In this document: piece by piece, positions 8,906 to 19,009 of the stretch
Numbering within the stretch: position 1 is the stretch's first letter
Layout of the letters: each line of letters starts with the position of its first letter
Source: Paenibacillus_AB sp036577625
Lineage (GTDB): Bacteria; Bacillota; Bacilli; Paenibacillales; NBRC-103111
Direction of reading: 5' to 3'
Assembly: GCF_036577625.1 (NCBI RefSeq)
Contig: NZ_JARBDC010000044.1
Location: 1 to 64,000, forward strand
DNA: 64,000 nt
Translations under genes and position numbers: made by a program
The notes under the pieces: model-generated
What the model was told of the DNA's origin: nothing
Seen by the model: the letters and a program-made list of their open reading frames with translations, nothing else
Database searches by the model: none

Positions 8906-10918
8906 ATGGCGGCAAAGCGACATTGGAATCGATTGCCGGCGCTCTGCCTGGCGCTCTGCCTGGCGGCATTGCCGGCTTGCTCCGAAGGGACGGACGACGC
9001 CGTGCCGGTGAAAACGGACAAAGCCGAGGCGCGAACGAAAGCCGAGGCGGAATTCGCTCCCTATACCGGCGCGCCGCCCGATGCCGCGCGGATTATCGCC
9101 GATCTGGAGGAGCGCAATCCGGAGCGGCGGCATCCGCGTCTGTACGCATCCGCGGATACGTTCGAAAGGCTGAAGGAGCAGGCGAAAAGCGACCCGCTGC
9201 TGCGCAAATGGTACGGCGACCTTCGGAAAGCGGCCGACAAAACGTTGTCGAAGCCGGTCGGCGTCTACGAGACGCCCGACGGCCGCCGTATGCTGTCCGC
9301 CCGCGACGCGCGCCCCGTCATCGAGCAAAACGCGATGATGTACCGGCTGAGCGGGGAAGCGAAGTACGCGGAACGGGCGGTGCGGGAAATGACCGCGCTG
9401 GCGGCTTTTCCCGACTGGAATCATGCGAAGGAGTTTCTCAATACCGCGGAAATCGCGGCAGGGATGGGCATCGGCTACGACTGGCTGTACGACTATTTGA
9501 CTCCGGAGCAGCGGGACGCCGTTCGCGGCGCGATCGTGGAGAAAGGGCTGCGGAAAGCGCTCGACGCCCATAACGGCAAAGCGTGGTGGACCGTCAGAAC
9601 CGAACCGGCGAGCAACTGGAGCGCCGTCTGCAACGGCGGCATCATTGTCGGCGCGCTCGCGATCGGCGACGAAGAGAAAGGGCTGGCGGGGGAAATCATC
9701 GCCAGGTCGCTGCGATCGGCGGACAGCATCATCTTGAAGCGTTGGGAGCCGGACGGAGGCTGGAGCGAAGGGCCCGGCTACTGGAGGTATATGATGGAGT
9801 ACGCCGTCAGCTACATGGCGGCCATGCAGACGGCGCTCGGCACGACGTACGGCCATGCGCAGACGCCGGGCCTGCATAAGACGGCATACTTTCCGGTCTA
9901 TGCGACCGGTCCGCAGGGCACGTTCAACTTCGGCGACAACGACAGCGGCAAGATGAAAATACCGGAGCTGTTTTGGCTGGCCAAAGCGACGAACGATCCG
10001 CAGCTGTCCGCTTTCCGCATCGCCATGATGGAAGACGCGAAACAGGCCGGCGGCGTATACGATATGCTCTGGTACGATCCGAAATGGCGCGAAGCGGCCG
10101 TTTCGCTACCGACCGACCGATATTTCCGCAGCGCCGAGCTCGTCACGATGCGCGGCCGATGGAACGACGCCTCGACCGCATTCGTCGGCTTCAAGGCGGG
10201 TACCGCCGTCGCCAGCCATTCGCATTCCGATATCGGGCAGTTCGTGTTTCATGCCGGCGGCGAGCAGTGGGCGATCGATCCGGGCAAAGAAAACTATAAC
10301 TTGCCGGGCTATTTCAACTATGACAAGGAACGGTACACGTATTACCGGCTGAGGCCGGAAGGCCACAATACGCTCGTCATCGGCCCCGACAAGCAGTTTC
10401 AGCAAAATCCGGCCTCCATGAGCAAAATCGCGAGCTTCGTTTCGAAGCCGAACGAAGCGTTCGCGATCGCCGACATGCTGCCCGCCTATTCCCGCACTGC
10501 CGACGCCGCGTGGCGAGGCGTGAAGTTCGCGGATCGCAAACGGCTTATCGTCGAAGACGAAATCCGGGCGAAGGCGCCGTCCGACGTCTGGTGGTTTATG
10601 CACACGAAGGCGAGCATCGAATTGTCCGCGGACGGCAAATCGGCGCTGCTGACGCAGAACGGCAAGCGGCTGTGGGTCGGCATGGCGTTTCCGAAGCAAG
10701 CGTCATTGCCGGCCGCCTTTCAAGTGACGGAAGCGAAGCCGCTGCCGGAATCCCCGAACCCGAAAGGGCAGACGGACAACACCGGCATACGGAAGCTGTC
10801 CGTCAAGCTCGAAGGCGTTGCGGACGCGCGCATCGCCGTCGAGCTCGTGCCGCTCGCAAACGGCGAACCGGCGCCCGCGGCCGCGAGCGAATACGTGCCG
10901 TTATCGGAATGGAAATGA
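8906..10918 (+). CDS. Heparinase II/III-family lipoprotein lyase
   Basis: A 670-residue protein with a lipoprotein signal: a basic start, a hydrophobic stretch and lipobox LPAC with Cys25. It should sit on the outer face of the membrane. A toroid domain (about 70-400) includes TEPASNWSAVCNGG and WSEGPGYW, motifs common in alginate/heparin lyase toroids. The heparinase II/III beta domain carries SHSHSDIGQF (about 436-445) and AIDPGKENY. It probably makes the first extracellular cuts in a uronate-containing polymer. It is the only enzyme of this locus with a clear export signal. It sits 22 nt after the sulfatase, with GGAGGCGAAGGA upstream of ATG 8906. The fine substrate is unknown. Confidence 0.8.
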   Translation: MAAKRHWNRLPALCLALCLAALPACSEGTDDAVPVKTDKAEARTKAEAEFAPYTGAPPDAARIIADLEERNPERRHPRLYASADTFERLKEQAKSDPLLRKWYGDLRKAADKTLSKPVGVYETPDGRRMLSARDARPVIEQNAMMYRLSGEAKYAERAVREMTALAAFPDWNHAKEFLNTAEIAAGMGIGYDWLYDYLTPEQRDAVRGAIVEKGLRKALDAHNGKAWWTVRTEPASNWSAVCNGGIIVGALAIGDEEKGLAGEIIARSLRSADSIILKRWEPDGGWSEGPGYWRYMMEYAVSYMAAMQTALGTTYGHAQTPGLHKTAYFPVYATGPQGTFNFGDNDSGKMKIPELFWLAKATNDPQLSAFRIAMMEDAKQAGGVYDMLWYDPKWREAAVSLPTDRYFRSAELVTMRGRWNDASTAFVGFKAGTAVASHSHSDIGQFVFHAGGEQWAIDPGKENYNLPGYFNYDKERYTYYRLRPEGHNTLVIGPDKQFQQNPASMSKIASFVSKPNEAFAIADMLPAYSRTADAAWRGVKFADRKRLIVEDEIRAKAPSDVWWFMHTKASIELSADGKSALLTQNGKRLWVGMAFPKQASLPAAFQVTEAKPLPESPNPKGQTDNTGIRKLSVKLEGVADARIAVELVPLANGEPAPAAASEYVPLSEWK

Positions 10919-10942
10919 GCGAAGAAAGGAGCCGATGTCGAG

Positions 10943-12838
10943 ATGAACGCGTTATCCGATCTGCTGTCTCCCGATGAGATTGCGGCCAGCCTGCCGTCCA
11001 AAGCGGACTTCCGCCCGTTCCCGACGATCGAGCGAAGAGACGCATGGGAACAACTTCCCGCGGACCTTCGGACGTCGATCATAGCCGAGGGCGAAGCTTA
11101 TTTGGGCTTCGAGTGGCCGCGGCTGACGGCGGCGATGTACATGGAATTTTTGCGAAACGGCAACCGGACGCGATACGACGGACCGTACCATAAGCGTAGA
11201 AGAGCCGTAACGAGCCTCGCGCTGGCCGAATGCATCGAGAACGAAGGCCGTTTTCTGGACGATCTCGTCGACGGCGTTTGGCTTATCGCCGAAGAAACGA
11301 GCTGGGTCATTTCGGCCCATAACCGGATGTTCCAGCGCCGCCGCCCGGACTTGCCGGACGTCTCCGCCGTTCCCGGCATCGACCTGTTCGCCCTCGAGAC
11401 CGGCGGTCTGTTCGCCTGGCTCCATTACTTGCTGCGCCCCGCGCTGAACCGGATTCATCCGCTGATCGACGAACGAATCGTGCATGAGGTGCGACGCCGC
11501 ATTTTGGAGCCGTATTTGCTCCGGGACGATTGCTGGTGGATGGGCATCGCCGGGCGGGAGAAGCGGCTGAACAACTGGACGCCGTGGTGCACCTCCAACT
11601 GTCTGGCCGCGTTTCTGCTCGTGGAAGAAGACGCCGGGCGGCGGCTGCAAGCCGTCCGCAAGTCGCTCGCGAGTCTCGACCGCTTCCTCGCGGAGCATCC
11701 GGCCGACGGCGGGTGCGACGAAGGGCCGGGCTACTGGAACAAGTCCGGCGGTTCGCTGTTCGATTGCCTGGAGCTGCTTTACGGGGCGACGGGCGGACGG
11801 TTCGATCCGTTCGCGGAGCCGCTCGTGCGAAACATCGGAGCGTATATTCACAAAGCCCATATCCACGGCGATTTCTTTCTCAATTTCGCCGACGGTCCGC
11901 CGCGAATCGCGGTCGAGGGCGACCTCGCATACCGATACGGCAAGCGAATCGGCGACGGGAATTTGACGGCGCTCGGATCGGCGTTCCACCGTGCGCTCGG
12001 CCCCGAGGGCTGGAAGAAGATGAAGTTTCTTTCCTTCCTTCGGGTGCTGCCCGCTTTGTTCAACTATGCGGCGATCGACGGAGATCCGGCTGCGCCGGCG
12101 TTTTCCCGCGACGTCTGGATGGACGGCATCCAGGTGATGGCGGCGCGCGAGTCCGAAGCGCCCGACCGCGGCCTGTACGTCGCCATGAAGGGCGGTCACA
12201 ACGAAGAAAGCCACAACCATAACGACGTCGGTCATTTCGTCCTTTATGCGGACGGCTTGCCGGTGCTCGTCGACGTCGGCGTGGAGGAATATACGGCCAG
12301 GACGTTCGGCGCGGAGCGGTACGACATATGGACGATGCAGTCCGCCTATCACAGCGTCCCGACGATCAACGGCGTCATGCAGCGGAACGGAAGCCGGTTT
12401 CGGGCGGCGCATGCGAGCTACGAAGCCGCCCCGGACGCATCCCGTCTGACGCTCGAGCTCGCTTCCGCTTATCCTCCCGAAGCGGGAATCGCTTCGTGGA
12501 GCCGAACTTGCCGTCTGGTCCGCTGTCCGCAGGCGGCCGTCGAGCTGGCGGAGAGGTTCGCGTTCGCCGATCCGTCCGCTTGCCGGTTCACGCTGAACTA
12601 CGTCGCTTGCTGCCGGCCCGACGCCGATCCGGCCGGGGCGATCGTGTTCCGCCGCGACGGCCGGCCGGCGCTGCGGATGGAGTACGATGCCGGACAATTC
12701 GCGGCGAACGTCGAGACGATCGAGCTGGAGGACCGAAAGCTGAAACACTCGTGGGGCGAACGTTTGTACCGGATCGTCTTGACGCCCCGCAATGCCGTGC
12801 CGCAGGGCGGTTTTACGATTCGCTTCCTAAAAGCGTGA
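10943..12838 (+). CDS. Heparinase II/III-family protein
   Basis: A 631-residue protein without signal peptide. The N-terminal helical toroid (about 60-400) contains NNWTPWCTSNC and CDEGPGYWNKSGGS. The C-terminal heparinase II/III domain has NHNDVGHF (about 424-431), LVDVGVEEYT and SAYHSVPTING. It is a paralogue in fold of the two other lyases and probably acts in the cytoplasm on oligosaccharides. It begins 24 nt after the lipoprotein gene with AAAGGAG upstream of ATG 10943. Relatives include oligo-alginate, heparin and hyaluronan-type lyases, so it could act on a different linkage or modified uronate than the first lyase. It may also be a poorly active family member. Confidence 0.75.
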   Translation: MNALSDLLSPDEIAASLPSKADFRPFPTIERRDAWEQLPADLRTSIIAEGEAYLGFEWPRLTAAMYMEFLRNGNRTRYDGPYHKRRRAVTSLALAECIENEGRFLDDLVDGVWLIAEETSWVISAHNRMFQRRRPDLPDVSAVPGIDLFALETGGLFAWLHYLLRPALNRIHPLIDERIVHEVRRRILEPYLLRDDCWWMGIAGREKRLNNWTPWCTSNCLAAFLLVEEDAGRRLQAVRKSLASLDRFLAEHPADGGCDEGPGYWNKSGGSLFDCLELLYGATGGRFDPFAEPLVRNIGAYIHKAHIHGDFFLNFADGPPRIAVEGDLAYRYGKRIGDGNLTALGSAFHRALGPEGWKKMKFLSFLRVLPALFNYAAIDGDPAAPAFSRDVWMDGIQVMAARESEAPDRGLYVAMKGGHNEESHNHNDVGHFVLYADGLPVLVDVGVEEYTARTFGAERYDIWTMQSAYHSVPTINGVMQRNGSRFRAAHASYEAAPDASRLTLELASAYPPEAGIASWSRTCRLVRCPQAAVELAERFAFADPSACRFTLNYVACCRPDADPAGAIVFRRDGRPALRMEYDAGQFAANVETIELEDRKLKHSWGERLYRIVLTPRNAVPQGGFTIRFLKA

Positions 12839-12885
12839 CCGGTTCGACCCGGCTTCGACCATACCAATTGGAGAGGAACTTAGAT

Positions 12886-14394
12886 ATGCCGATATATTGG
12901 GGAGATTTGCACAACCATTGCGGAATCAGCTACGGATTCGGAGGATTGGAAAACGCGCTGCTGGCGGCCAAAGGCCAGCTCGACTTTTGCGCGATCATCG
13001 GCCACGCCTCGTGGTACGACATTCCGGCGCGCACGGAAGGTCTCGAATATTTGGTCGATTTTCACAAGGAAGGCTTCGCCAAGCTGCGCGGCCACTGGGA
13101 CCGGGTGCGCGAAACGGTCCGGCGCTTCAACGTTCCCGGCGAGTTCGTCACGTTCCAGGGTTACGAAGCGCATTCGAGCCGTTACGGCGATCACCATTTT
13201 TTGTCGCCGGACGACGATCTGCCGATTGTCGAAGGCGAATCGCCCGCCGAAATCGTCCGGAAGCTGGCTCCCCGCCGCGTCATCGCGGTGCCTCATCATG
13301 TCGGTTATACGCCGGGATACCGCGGCGGCAATTGGGACAGCTTCAACGCCGGGATCAGCCCGATCGTCGAAGTGTACTCGAAGCACGGCTGCGGCATGTC
13401 CGATCAGAGCCCGTATCCGTACTATCACGACATGGGGCCGCGGGACTCCCGCAGCAGCGTTTACGGAGCGCTGGCGCGCAAGCACCGGTTCGGCTTCGTC
13501 GGCTCGACCGACCATCACGCCGGCTATCCCGGTTCGTACGGAGACGGCCGTTTGGCCGTATGGGCGGACGAGAAGACGCGCGAATCGATTTGGGAAGCGA
13601 TATTGGCCCGCCGGACGTATGCGGTGACCGGAGACAAAATCGTCTGCCGGTTTACGATGAACGGGCTGCCGATGGGCAGCGAAACGAGGGCTCCGCAGCG
13701 GCATTTCGAGTTGGATGTTACGGCTTGCGACCGGATCGACAAAGTGATCGTGTACAAAAATTCGCGTCCGTGGAAAGTCGTTAACGGCGAATCGCTCGCC
13801 GCCGGACATGAAGCGGCGTCCGCCGCGGCAAAAGGCGTCTATAAAGTGAGAGCGGAAATGGGATGGGGGAACAACAAAAACGGCTATTTCTGGAACGGAG
13901 CCGCGGATGTGCGCGGCGGAAGGCTCGTTTCGGTCGAATCGTGCTTCCGCGGCCGCAGCGTGCTTGCGCCTACGCCCGAGATGAAGGACGATCCCGCGAT
14001 GAACGCGCTTGGCAACAGGATCGCCCGCCAAACGGATTCGTCCGTGGAATGGAGCTGCACGACGTTCAAAAATCCGACGACGCTTCATCCGCATACGGCC
14101 GCCGTCATTTTGGAGATCGAAGGGGACGCGAACACCGAAATTCGTTTCCGGGCGAACGGCGCCGAACTGACGGCGACCGTCGGACAGCTGCTGGACGGCA
14201 ATGCGACGCGGCATTTGCGCGCCTACAACTCCGAAGCGATCGTTCTGCACCGCGCGGCTCCTCGGCACGCATACACCGTTAAGGAAGCGTGGACGGATAC
14301 GTCCGCGGAATCCGAATGCGACGTGTACCATGCGGAGGTCCGGCAAGCAAACGGACAGTGCGCCTGGATTTCGCCCATTTACGCGTTGGCGTAA
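12886..14394 (+). CDS. PHP-type metal-dependent hydrolase (DUF3604-like)
   Basis: A 502-residue protein opening with YWGDLHNHC (His9, His11). Further metal-ligand candidates are GHASW (His40), GYEAHS (about 92), VPHHVGY (about 134) and STDHHAGYP (about 206). This is the pattern of the PHP (polymerase and histidinol phosphatase) superfamily as seen in DUF3604 proteins. The C-terminal half is a beta-rich region. No signal peptide. Members near polysaccharide lyase genes have no role I can name with confidence; an esterase, phosphatase or sugar-processing role is possible. The start at ATG 12886 follows GGAGAGGAA and excludes an upstream in-frame open stretch that overlaps the lyase gene. Confidence 0.75.
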   Translation: MPIYWGDLHNHCGISYGFGGLENALLAAKGQLDFCAIIGHASWYDIPARTEGLEYLVDFHKEGFAKLRGHWDRVRETVRRFNVPGEFVTFQGYEAHSSRYGDHHFLSPDDDLPIVEGESPAEIVRKLAPRRVIAVPHHVGYTPGYRGGNWDSFNAGISPIVEVYSKHGCGMSDQSPYPYYHDMGPRDSRSSVYGALARKHRFGFVGSTDHHAGYPGSYGDGRLAVWADEKTRESIWEAILARRTYAVTGDKIVCRFTMNGLPMGSETRAPQRHFELDVTACDRIDKVIVYKNSRPWKVVNGESLAAGHEAASAAAKGVYKVRAEMGWGNNKNGYFWNGAADVRGGRLVSVESCFRGRSVLAPTPEMKDDPAMNALGNRIARQTDSSVEWSCTTFKNPTTLHPHTAAVILEIEGDANTEIRFRANGAELTATVGQLLDGNATRHLRAYNSEAIVLHRAAPRHAYTVKEAWTDTSAESECDVYHAEVRQANGQCAWISPIYALA

Positions 14395-14461
14395 CGTATG
14401 CGGAACGACGCACGCGTTTCAAATCGGCGAAACATCGACTATAAAAAGAGGGGGGACGCCA

Positions 14462-15790
14462 ATGAAAGTTCGGGTACGTCAAACGGGAAAAATCGCCGCG
14501 GCGTCGCTGCTGGCGGCCGTCGCATCGGCAGGCTGCGGCGACGGGGCGCAGGAAGGAGCGGGAGCCGCCGAGGGCGGCGGCAAAAAGCCGGTCGAGCTCG
14601 TTTTCTACCAAACCGGCAACGCCGACTGGACGGAAGCGGACTTCATGAACCATTACGGAACCTACATCCAGCGAAAATTGCCGCACATTACGCCGAAATT
14701 CGTTCCGGTGCCGCCCGCGAAATCGATGGACGGACTGATCGCCGCCGGACAGCAGTTCGACGTGCTGCTGTTGTCCGTCGGCCATACGCACCTGAACTTG
14801 ATACGCAACGGGTTCCAGTACGACATATCCGAGCTGGTCAAGCAGAAAAACGTCGATTTGACCCGGTTCGAGCCGTTCGCGATCGACCAGCAAAGGGAAA
14901 TCGCCGGGGGAGGCCTGTACGGGCTGCCGCTGTCGAACACTTCGCCGGTCATCATGTACTACAAAGACCTGTTCGACAAGTTCGGAGCGCCGTATCCGAA
15001 GGACGGGATGACATGGGATCAAACGTACGAGCTGGCCAAGCAGTTGACGCGCAGCGATGGCGGCATCTCCTATTACGGCTTGCTCGCGTCGCCCGAGCAT
15101 GTGCTGAAGACGAACCCGTTTTCGGCGCCGTTCGTCGATCCGAAAAGCTCGAAGCCGATGTTCGACGATCCGAAGATGATGACGTTCATCGAAAACTTGA
15201 AGCGGTTTTACATGCTGATTCCGCCGCCGGGAGGAAAGCCGCTGGAAGGAAGCTTTTTCTCCTCGACGGGGCAGTCCAAAATGTTCGCCAAAGAGAGAAA
15301 TTTGGCGATGTGGGTTCATTTCTCCAACGCGGCCGTCAACTTTCCGGGCGATCTGAACTGGGACTACGCGTCGTTTCCCTATTTCAAGGAGCTCGGCCCG
15401 GTCGGACCGCAGGCGTACCCCGGCTATATTTACGTCAGCAGCACGAGCAAGCACAAGGAAGACGCGATGGATGCGCTGCTGGCGCTGACGTCCGACGAAT
15501 TCCAAACGATTCGCTCCAAAGCGGGGATCGAAACCGCGCTGAAACATCCGGACGTCAAAAAAACGTTCGCGCAAGATTTGCCGACATACGCCGGCAAAAA
15601 CATCGGAGCGATTTTTCCGCAAACGTACGCGCCCCCGGCTCCGCTTACCGAATACAACGATTTGGCGTGGAAGCGGATGAACGAAGCGTTCGGCGACATC
15701 GGCCGGGGCAAAAAAGACAGCGCGACGGCAATCCGGGAAGCTTCGGAGCTGCTCGCCAGAGATATAGCGGCGGAACGATCGAAGAAGTGA
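14462..15790 (+). CDS. ABC sugar solute-binding lipoprotein (copy 1)
   Basis: A 442-residue family 1 extracellular solute-binding protein. The N-terminus is a lipoprotein signal with lipobox ASAGC (Cys about 22) and an acidic/glycine linker. The hinge region has YYKDLFDKFGAPYPKDGMTW, shared with four other binding proteins in this window. It would capture oligosaccharides outside the cell for an ABC importer. There is no permease beside it: the next gene is a PL8 lyase. ATG 14462 follows a GAGGGGGGAC ribosome site; the longer upstream frame is the end of the previous gene read in another phase. Its place among lyases suggests an unsaturated GAG oligosaccharide ligand (inference). Confidence 0.9.
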   Translation: MKVRVRQTGKIAAASLLAAVASAGCGDGAQEGAGAAEGGGKKPVELVFYQTGNADWTEADFMNHYGTYIQRKLPHITPKFVPVPPAKSMDGLIAAGQQFDVLLLSVGHTHLNLIRNGFQYDISELVKQKNVDLTRFEPFAIDQQREIAGGGLYGLPLSNTSPVIMYYKDLFDKFGAPYPKDGMTWDQTYELAKQLTRSDGGISYYGLLASPEHVLKTNPFSAPFVDPKSSKPMFDDPKMMTFIENLKRFYMLIPPPGGKPLEGSFFSSTGQSKMFAKERNLAMWVHFSNAAVNFPGDLNWDYASFPYFKELGPVGPQAYPGYIYVSSTSKHKEDAMDALLALTSDEFQTIRSKAGIETALKHPDVKKTFAQDLPTYAGKNIGAIFPQTYAPPAPLTEYNDLAWKRMNEAFGDIGRGKKDSATAIREASELLARDIAAERSKK

Positions 15791-15832
15791 CGGCGATGAA
15801 ATCGAATCCGCAATCCGGGGAGGAATGCAGCC

Positions 15833-18800
15833 GTGTGGAATGAAAGGGAAGGGCGGACCGGGGAACCGGGCCGTTTCGGGGGTGTCGATGCGTTGTCGGC
15901 GCCGCCGCCGGACGACGGCACGTTCGGGAATGCCGAATCGTTCGAGGGCGACGGCGTACCGGGCGAATGGACCTTTGAAGGGGAGGGCTGCCTGCGGCTG
16001 TCGGGGAAGCACTACAAGCACGGCCGCCGGTCGCTCGAGTGGCAGTGGGGCCGGGGCGGGAAGCTCGTCGTGCGAAGCCCGGACCATTTGCGGGAAGCCG
16101 GAGAAAGCCGCGGCGGCGGCATCCGGATATGGATATACAACGAAAAGGCGATCGACGGCGCATTGACGTTCCGCTTCGGCTCCGAAGCGGAGCTTGCGCT
16201 CGGGCGGCCGCGCTACGTCTTCGATGTGCGGATTCGGTTTACCGGCTGGCGCGGCGTCAACGTGCATTTTCGCGAAGACGCCGCCGCCTCGGGCGATCGG
16301 ACGCAAGCCGACGAAACGCCGCTTGCGGCGATGGAAATCGTGCCGCCCGCAAACGCGGAAAGCGGCGCCGTCTTTTTCGACGTCGTGGAATTCGTGGAGC
16401 ATATTCCGGCGTCGCGCTCGTCCGACGATCAAATACCGTTTCTCCGGCAAAAAACGAACGGAGGAAAGGGCGGCTCCTGGGACCGTTCCTTTTATTACAG
16501 CCGCAGGCAGCCGCGGCTTCCGCTCCCCGATTCGATAACGCCGGAGCAGATTCGGGCTTTCGCTACGATCGCAAGGCGAATGGAGGAATGGGTGTACGGC
16601 CGGGACCCGGATTTGTCGAGAGAGCCTCTGCGGATTCGCCATGAAGCTTTGCAACAGTTTATTCGCCGGGGCGTCGGGAAGTTCGACGAGCTTCGGCTGC
16701 GGCGGGATGACAACGGTTACATGACCGGCGTTCCCCTGTTTTCGAGCCGCTCCGCGCACGGTCCGGAGTTCGGGACGGCCGTTTCCCGCAAAATCTTTTT
16801 GCCGCTCGTTCTGGACTGCAAAATGAACGGAAACGCGGAAAGCGGGAAGAAGGCGCTCGATTTGTTCGACCATTTTCACGATCAGGGGTGGGCGGCCGGA
16901 AGCGGGCTGGAAACGCTCGATCATGAGACGAACCGGAATTGCGGCTATTTTCACGCCTTTTTCCTGATGCGCGAGGAGCTGCGCGCGAGCGGACGTCTGG
17001 AACGGGAGATGGCGGCCGTCCACTGGTTTTTGAACGTCGGCAAAACGTACGGCGTACCGGGCGTCGACTATACGGAAACGACCGCGGACGAAGTGCGAAC
17101 CCGGTTCGTGTACAAGCTGCAATACGTGCTGGCGATGGACGATACGCCTGAAAAAGTAAGGCATATGGAAGGGCTGCTCGCCTGGATGAACCATGCTCTG
17201 GCCGTCGCCCCGGGCTATGCGGGAACGATCAAGCGCGACTATATGGGCTTTCACCATCGCGGAGTCTATATGAGCGCTTATGCGCCGAACGCTTATCATA
17301 CCGCCGCCTTGATCGCCTATTTGCTGCACGGCACGCCGTTCGCTTTGGCCTCCGAGTCGGTCGGGAACGTGAAACAGGCGCTGCTCACGCTGAGGACGGT
17401 CACGAACAAATACGACGTTCCTGTCGGCATTAGCGGCCGCTTCCCGACCCAGGGAGGCATTACGAACGAAATCCTTCCCGCCTACGCGTACATGGCTATC
17501 GCCGGCGACCCGGTCGATACGGAAATGGCGGGGGCGTTCATGCGGCTGTGGGAGCCCGAATCCGTTTATTTGAAAGAGAAGCTGTTTCCCGAAGCAAGCT
17601 CGGACGGCGTGCAGTACATCGATACGATCGGAGGGCTGCAGCTGATGCTCGAGCTGGCGGACCGGGGATTCGCAGCCGAGAAGAGCCCGGAAGGATTTTG
17701 GGTGAAGCCGTCGTCCGCCCTCGCCGTCCTTCGCCGCGGCGATTGGATGGTATCGACGAAAGGCTGGAGCCAATACGTATTCGATTTCGAAGCGCACGGG
17801 CCGAGACAAGCCGGTTCGGTTCACAAATTCACCGAAGGGGAAAACGTATACGGCCGCTATATCAGCTACGGCGCCATGCAAATATTCGCGTCGGGCTCGC
17901 CGGTAAACGCGCCGGATAGCGGATATGCGCCGGACGAAGGGTGGGACTGGCGCCGCTGGCCGGGAACGACCGCGAAGCGGGTGCCTCTGGAGGAGATGAA
18001 GGTTGGCCGCGGCGGATCGGCGAGCGGCATGTTCAACGAGCATACGCGCTCGTTCAGCGACGAAACGTTCGCGGGCGGCGTTTCGTGCGAGGACCGGGAC
18101 GGCCTGTTCGCGATGAAGCTGCACGATACCGTCTTCGATCGGAGCTTCCGCGCGATCAAATCGTACTTTTACTTCGGCGACGAAATCGTGGCGCTCGGCT
18201 CGAACATTCGCTGCGCGGACGCGGAACGCCGCGTCGAAACGACGCTGTTCCAATGCCGCTTGCCGGACCCGCATACGCCTGTCGTCGTGCAATCCGAGCG
18301 GATCGCGCAGCTTCCTTATATATGGCCGAACGCTTCGGGCGGACCGGTCCGGTTTACGGACCCTTGCGGAAACGGCTACGTCGTGGCGGACGCGAGCAAG
18401 CTGCATATCGAGCGGGACGTCCAGCATTCGATCGATCACCGCGGGGTCGAAGCGACATCGGGCGAGTACGCCGTTGCATGGATCGATCACGGTCCGGTGC
18501 CCGAGGACGGCGAATACGAATACGCGGTGCTCGTCCAAACGACGCCGGAGCGGCTGGCCGCCTATGCAAACGATGTCCCGTACCGCGTCGTTCGCAAGGA
18601 CGAAGCGGCGCACATCGTCGAGCATACGGTCATGCAGGCGTTCGGCTACGCCGTATTCGACGAAACCGTCCGGCTGCCGGACGGACCGCTGCGGATGGCG
18701 AGCGCGCCGATCGCGGCATTCGTGAAAAGGAGCGGCGGCGGGCTGATCGTGAGCGTGGCCGATCCCGATTTGCGGCTGCCGAAATTGGCGAATCAGCGGA

Positions 18801-19009
18801 TGGACGATCGCACGGCTTGGACGGAAAGCGAGCCCGCCAAAGTCGCCGTCGAGCTGCGGGGCCGGTGGAGCATCGTACGGCAAACGAAAGGAGAGCACCC
18901 GGCCGAAATCGCGGAACGCGGCGGCGACTTCACCCGCATCGAACTCGTATGCGTCGGCGGCGGCGCGGTGGAACTGATCTTGAACGAAATCGGGGGGAAT
19001 GCGGTATGA
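15833..19009 (+). CDS. Chondroitinase ABC-like polysaccharide lyase (PL8)
   Basis: A 1058-residue protein with the full chondroitin ABC lyase layout: an N-terminal beta-sandwich (about 1-190), an alpha/alpha-toroid (about 200-560) and C-terminal supersandwich domains. From memory of the Proteus enzyme (His501, Tyr508, Arg560, Glu653), equivalents are visible: His in FHHRG (about 474) with Tyr 8 residues on, Arg in SGRFP (about 535) and Glu in GENVYGRY (about 669). Long stretches such as GWDWRRWPGTT and VETTLFQ match well. It should cleave chondroitin/dermatan sulfate or hyaluronan. GTG 15833 has GGGGAGGA 8 nt upstream and yields no signal peptide, unusual for a secreted-type lyase. Its stop overlaps the next start. 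Confidence 0.88.
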   Translation: MWNEREGRTGEPGRFGGVDALSAPPPDDGTFGNAESFEGDGVPGEWTFEGEGCLRLSGKHYKHGRRSLEWQWGRGGKLVVRSPDHLREAGESRGGGIRIWIYNEKAIDGALTFRFGSEAELALGRPRYVFDVRIRFTGWRGVNVHFREDAAASGDRTQADETPLAAMEIVPPANAESGAVFFDVVEFVEHIPASRSSDDQIPFLRQKTNGGKGGSWDRSFYYSRRQPRLPLPDSITPEQIRAFATIARRMEEWVYGRDPDLSREPLRIRHEALQQFIRRGVGKFDELRLRRDDNGYMTGVPLFSSRSAHGPEFGTAVSRKIFLPLVLDCKMNGNAESGKKALDLFDHFHDQGWAAGSGLETLDHETNRNCGYFHAFFLMREELRASGRLEREMAAVHWFLNVGKTYGVPGVDYTETTADEVRTRFVYKLQYVLAMDDTPEKVRHMEGLLAWMNHALAVAPGYAGTIKRDYMGFHHRGVYMSAYAPNAYHTAALIAYLLHGTPFALASESVGNVKQALLTLRTVTNKYDVPVGISGRFPTQGGITNEILPAYAYMAIAGDPVDTEMAGAFMRLWEPESVYLKEKLFPEASSDGVQYIDTIGGLQLMLELADRGFAAEKSPEGFWVKPSSALAVLRRGDWMVSTKGWSQYVFDFEAHGPRQAGSVHKFTEGENVYGRYISYGAMQIFASGSPVNAPDSGYAPDEGWDWRRWPGTTAKRVPLEEMKVGRGGSASGMFNEHTRSFSDETFAGGVSCEDRDGLFAMKLHDTVFDRSFRAIKSYFYFGDEIVALGSNIRCADAERRVETTLFQCRLPDPHTPVVVQSERIAQLPYIWPNASGGPVRFTDPCGNGYVVADASKLHIERDVQHSIDHRGVEATSGEYAVAWIDHGPVPEDGEYEYAVLVQTTPERLAAYANDVPYRVVRKDEAAHIVEHTVMQAFGYAVFDETVRLPDGPLRMASAPIAAFVKRSGGGLIVSVADPDLRLPKLANQRMDDRTAWTESEPAKVAVELRGRWSIVRQTKGEHPAEIAERGGDFTRIELVCVGGGAVELILNEIGGNAV

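Noticed and set aside
14279..18898. A 1539-codon open frame on the minus strand across the binding-protein and PL8 genes
   Set aside because: It is antisense to two genes with clear domains and conserved motifs. It has no ribosome site, and long open antisense frames are expected in GC-rich DNA with G/C in third positions.
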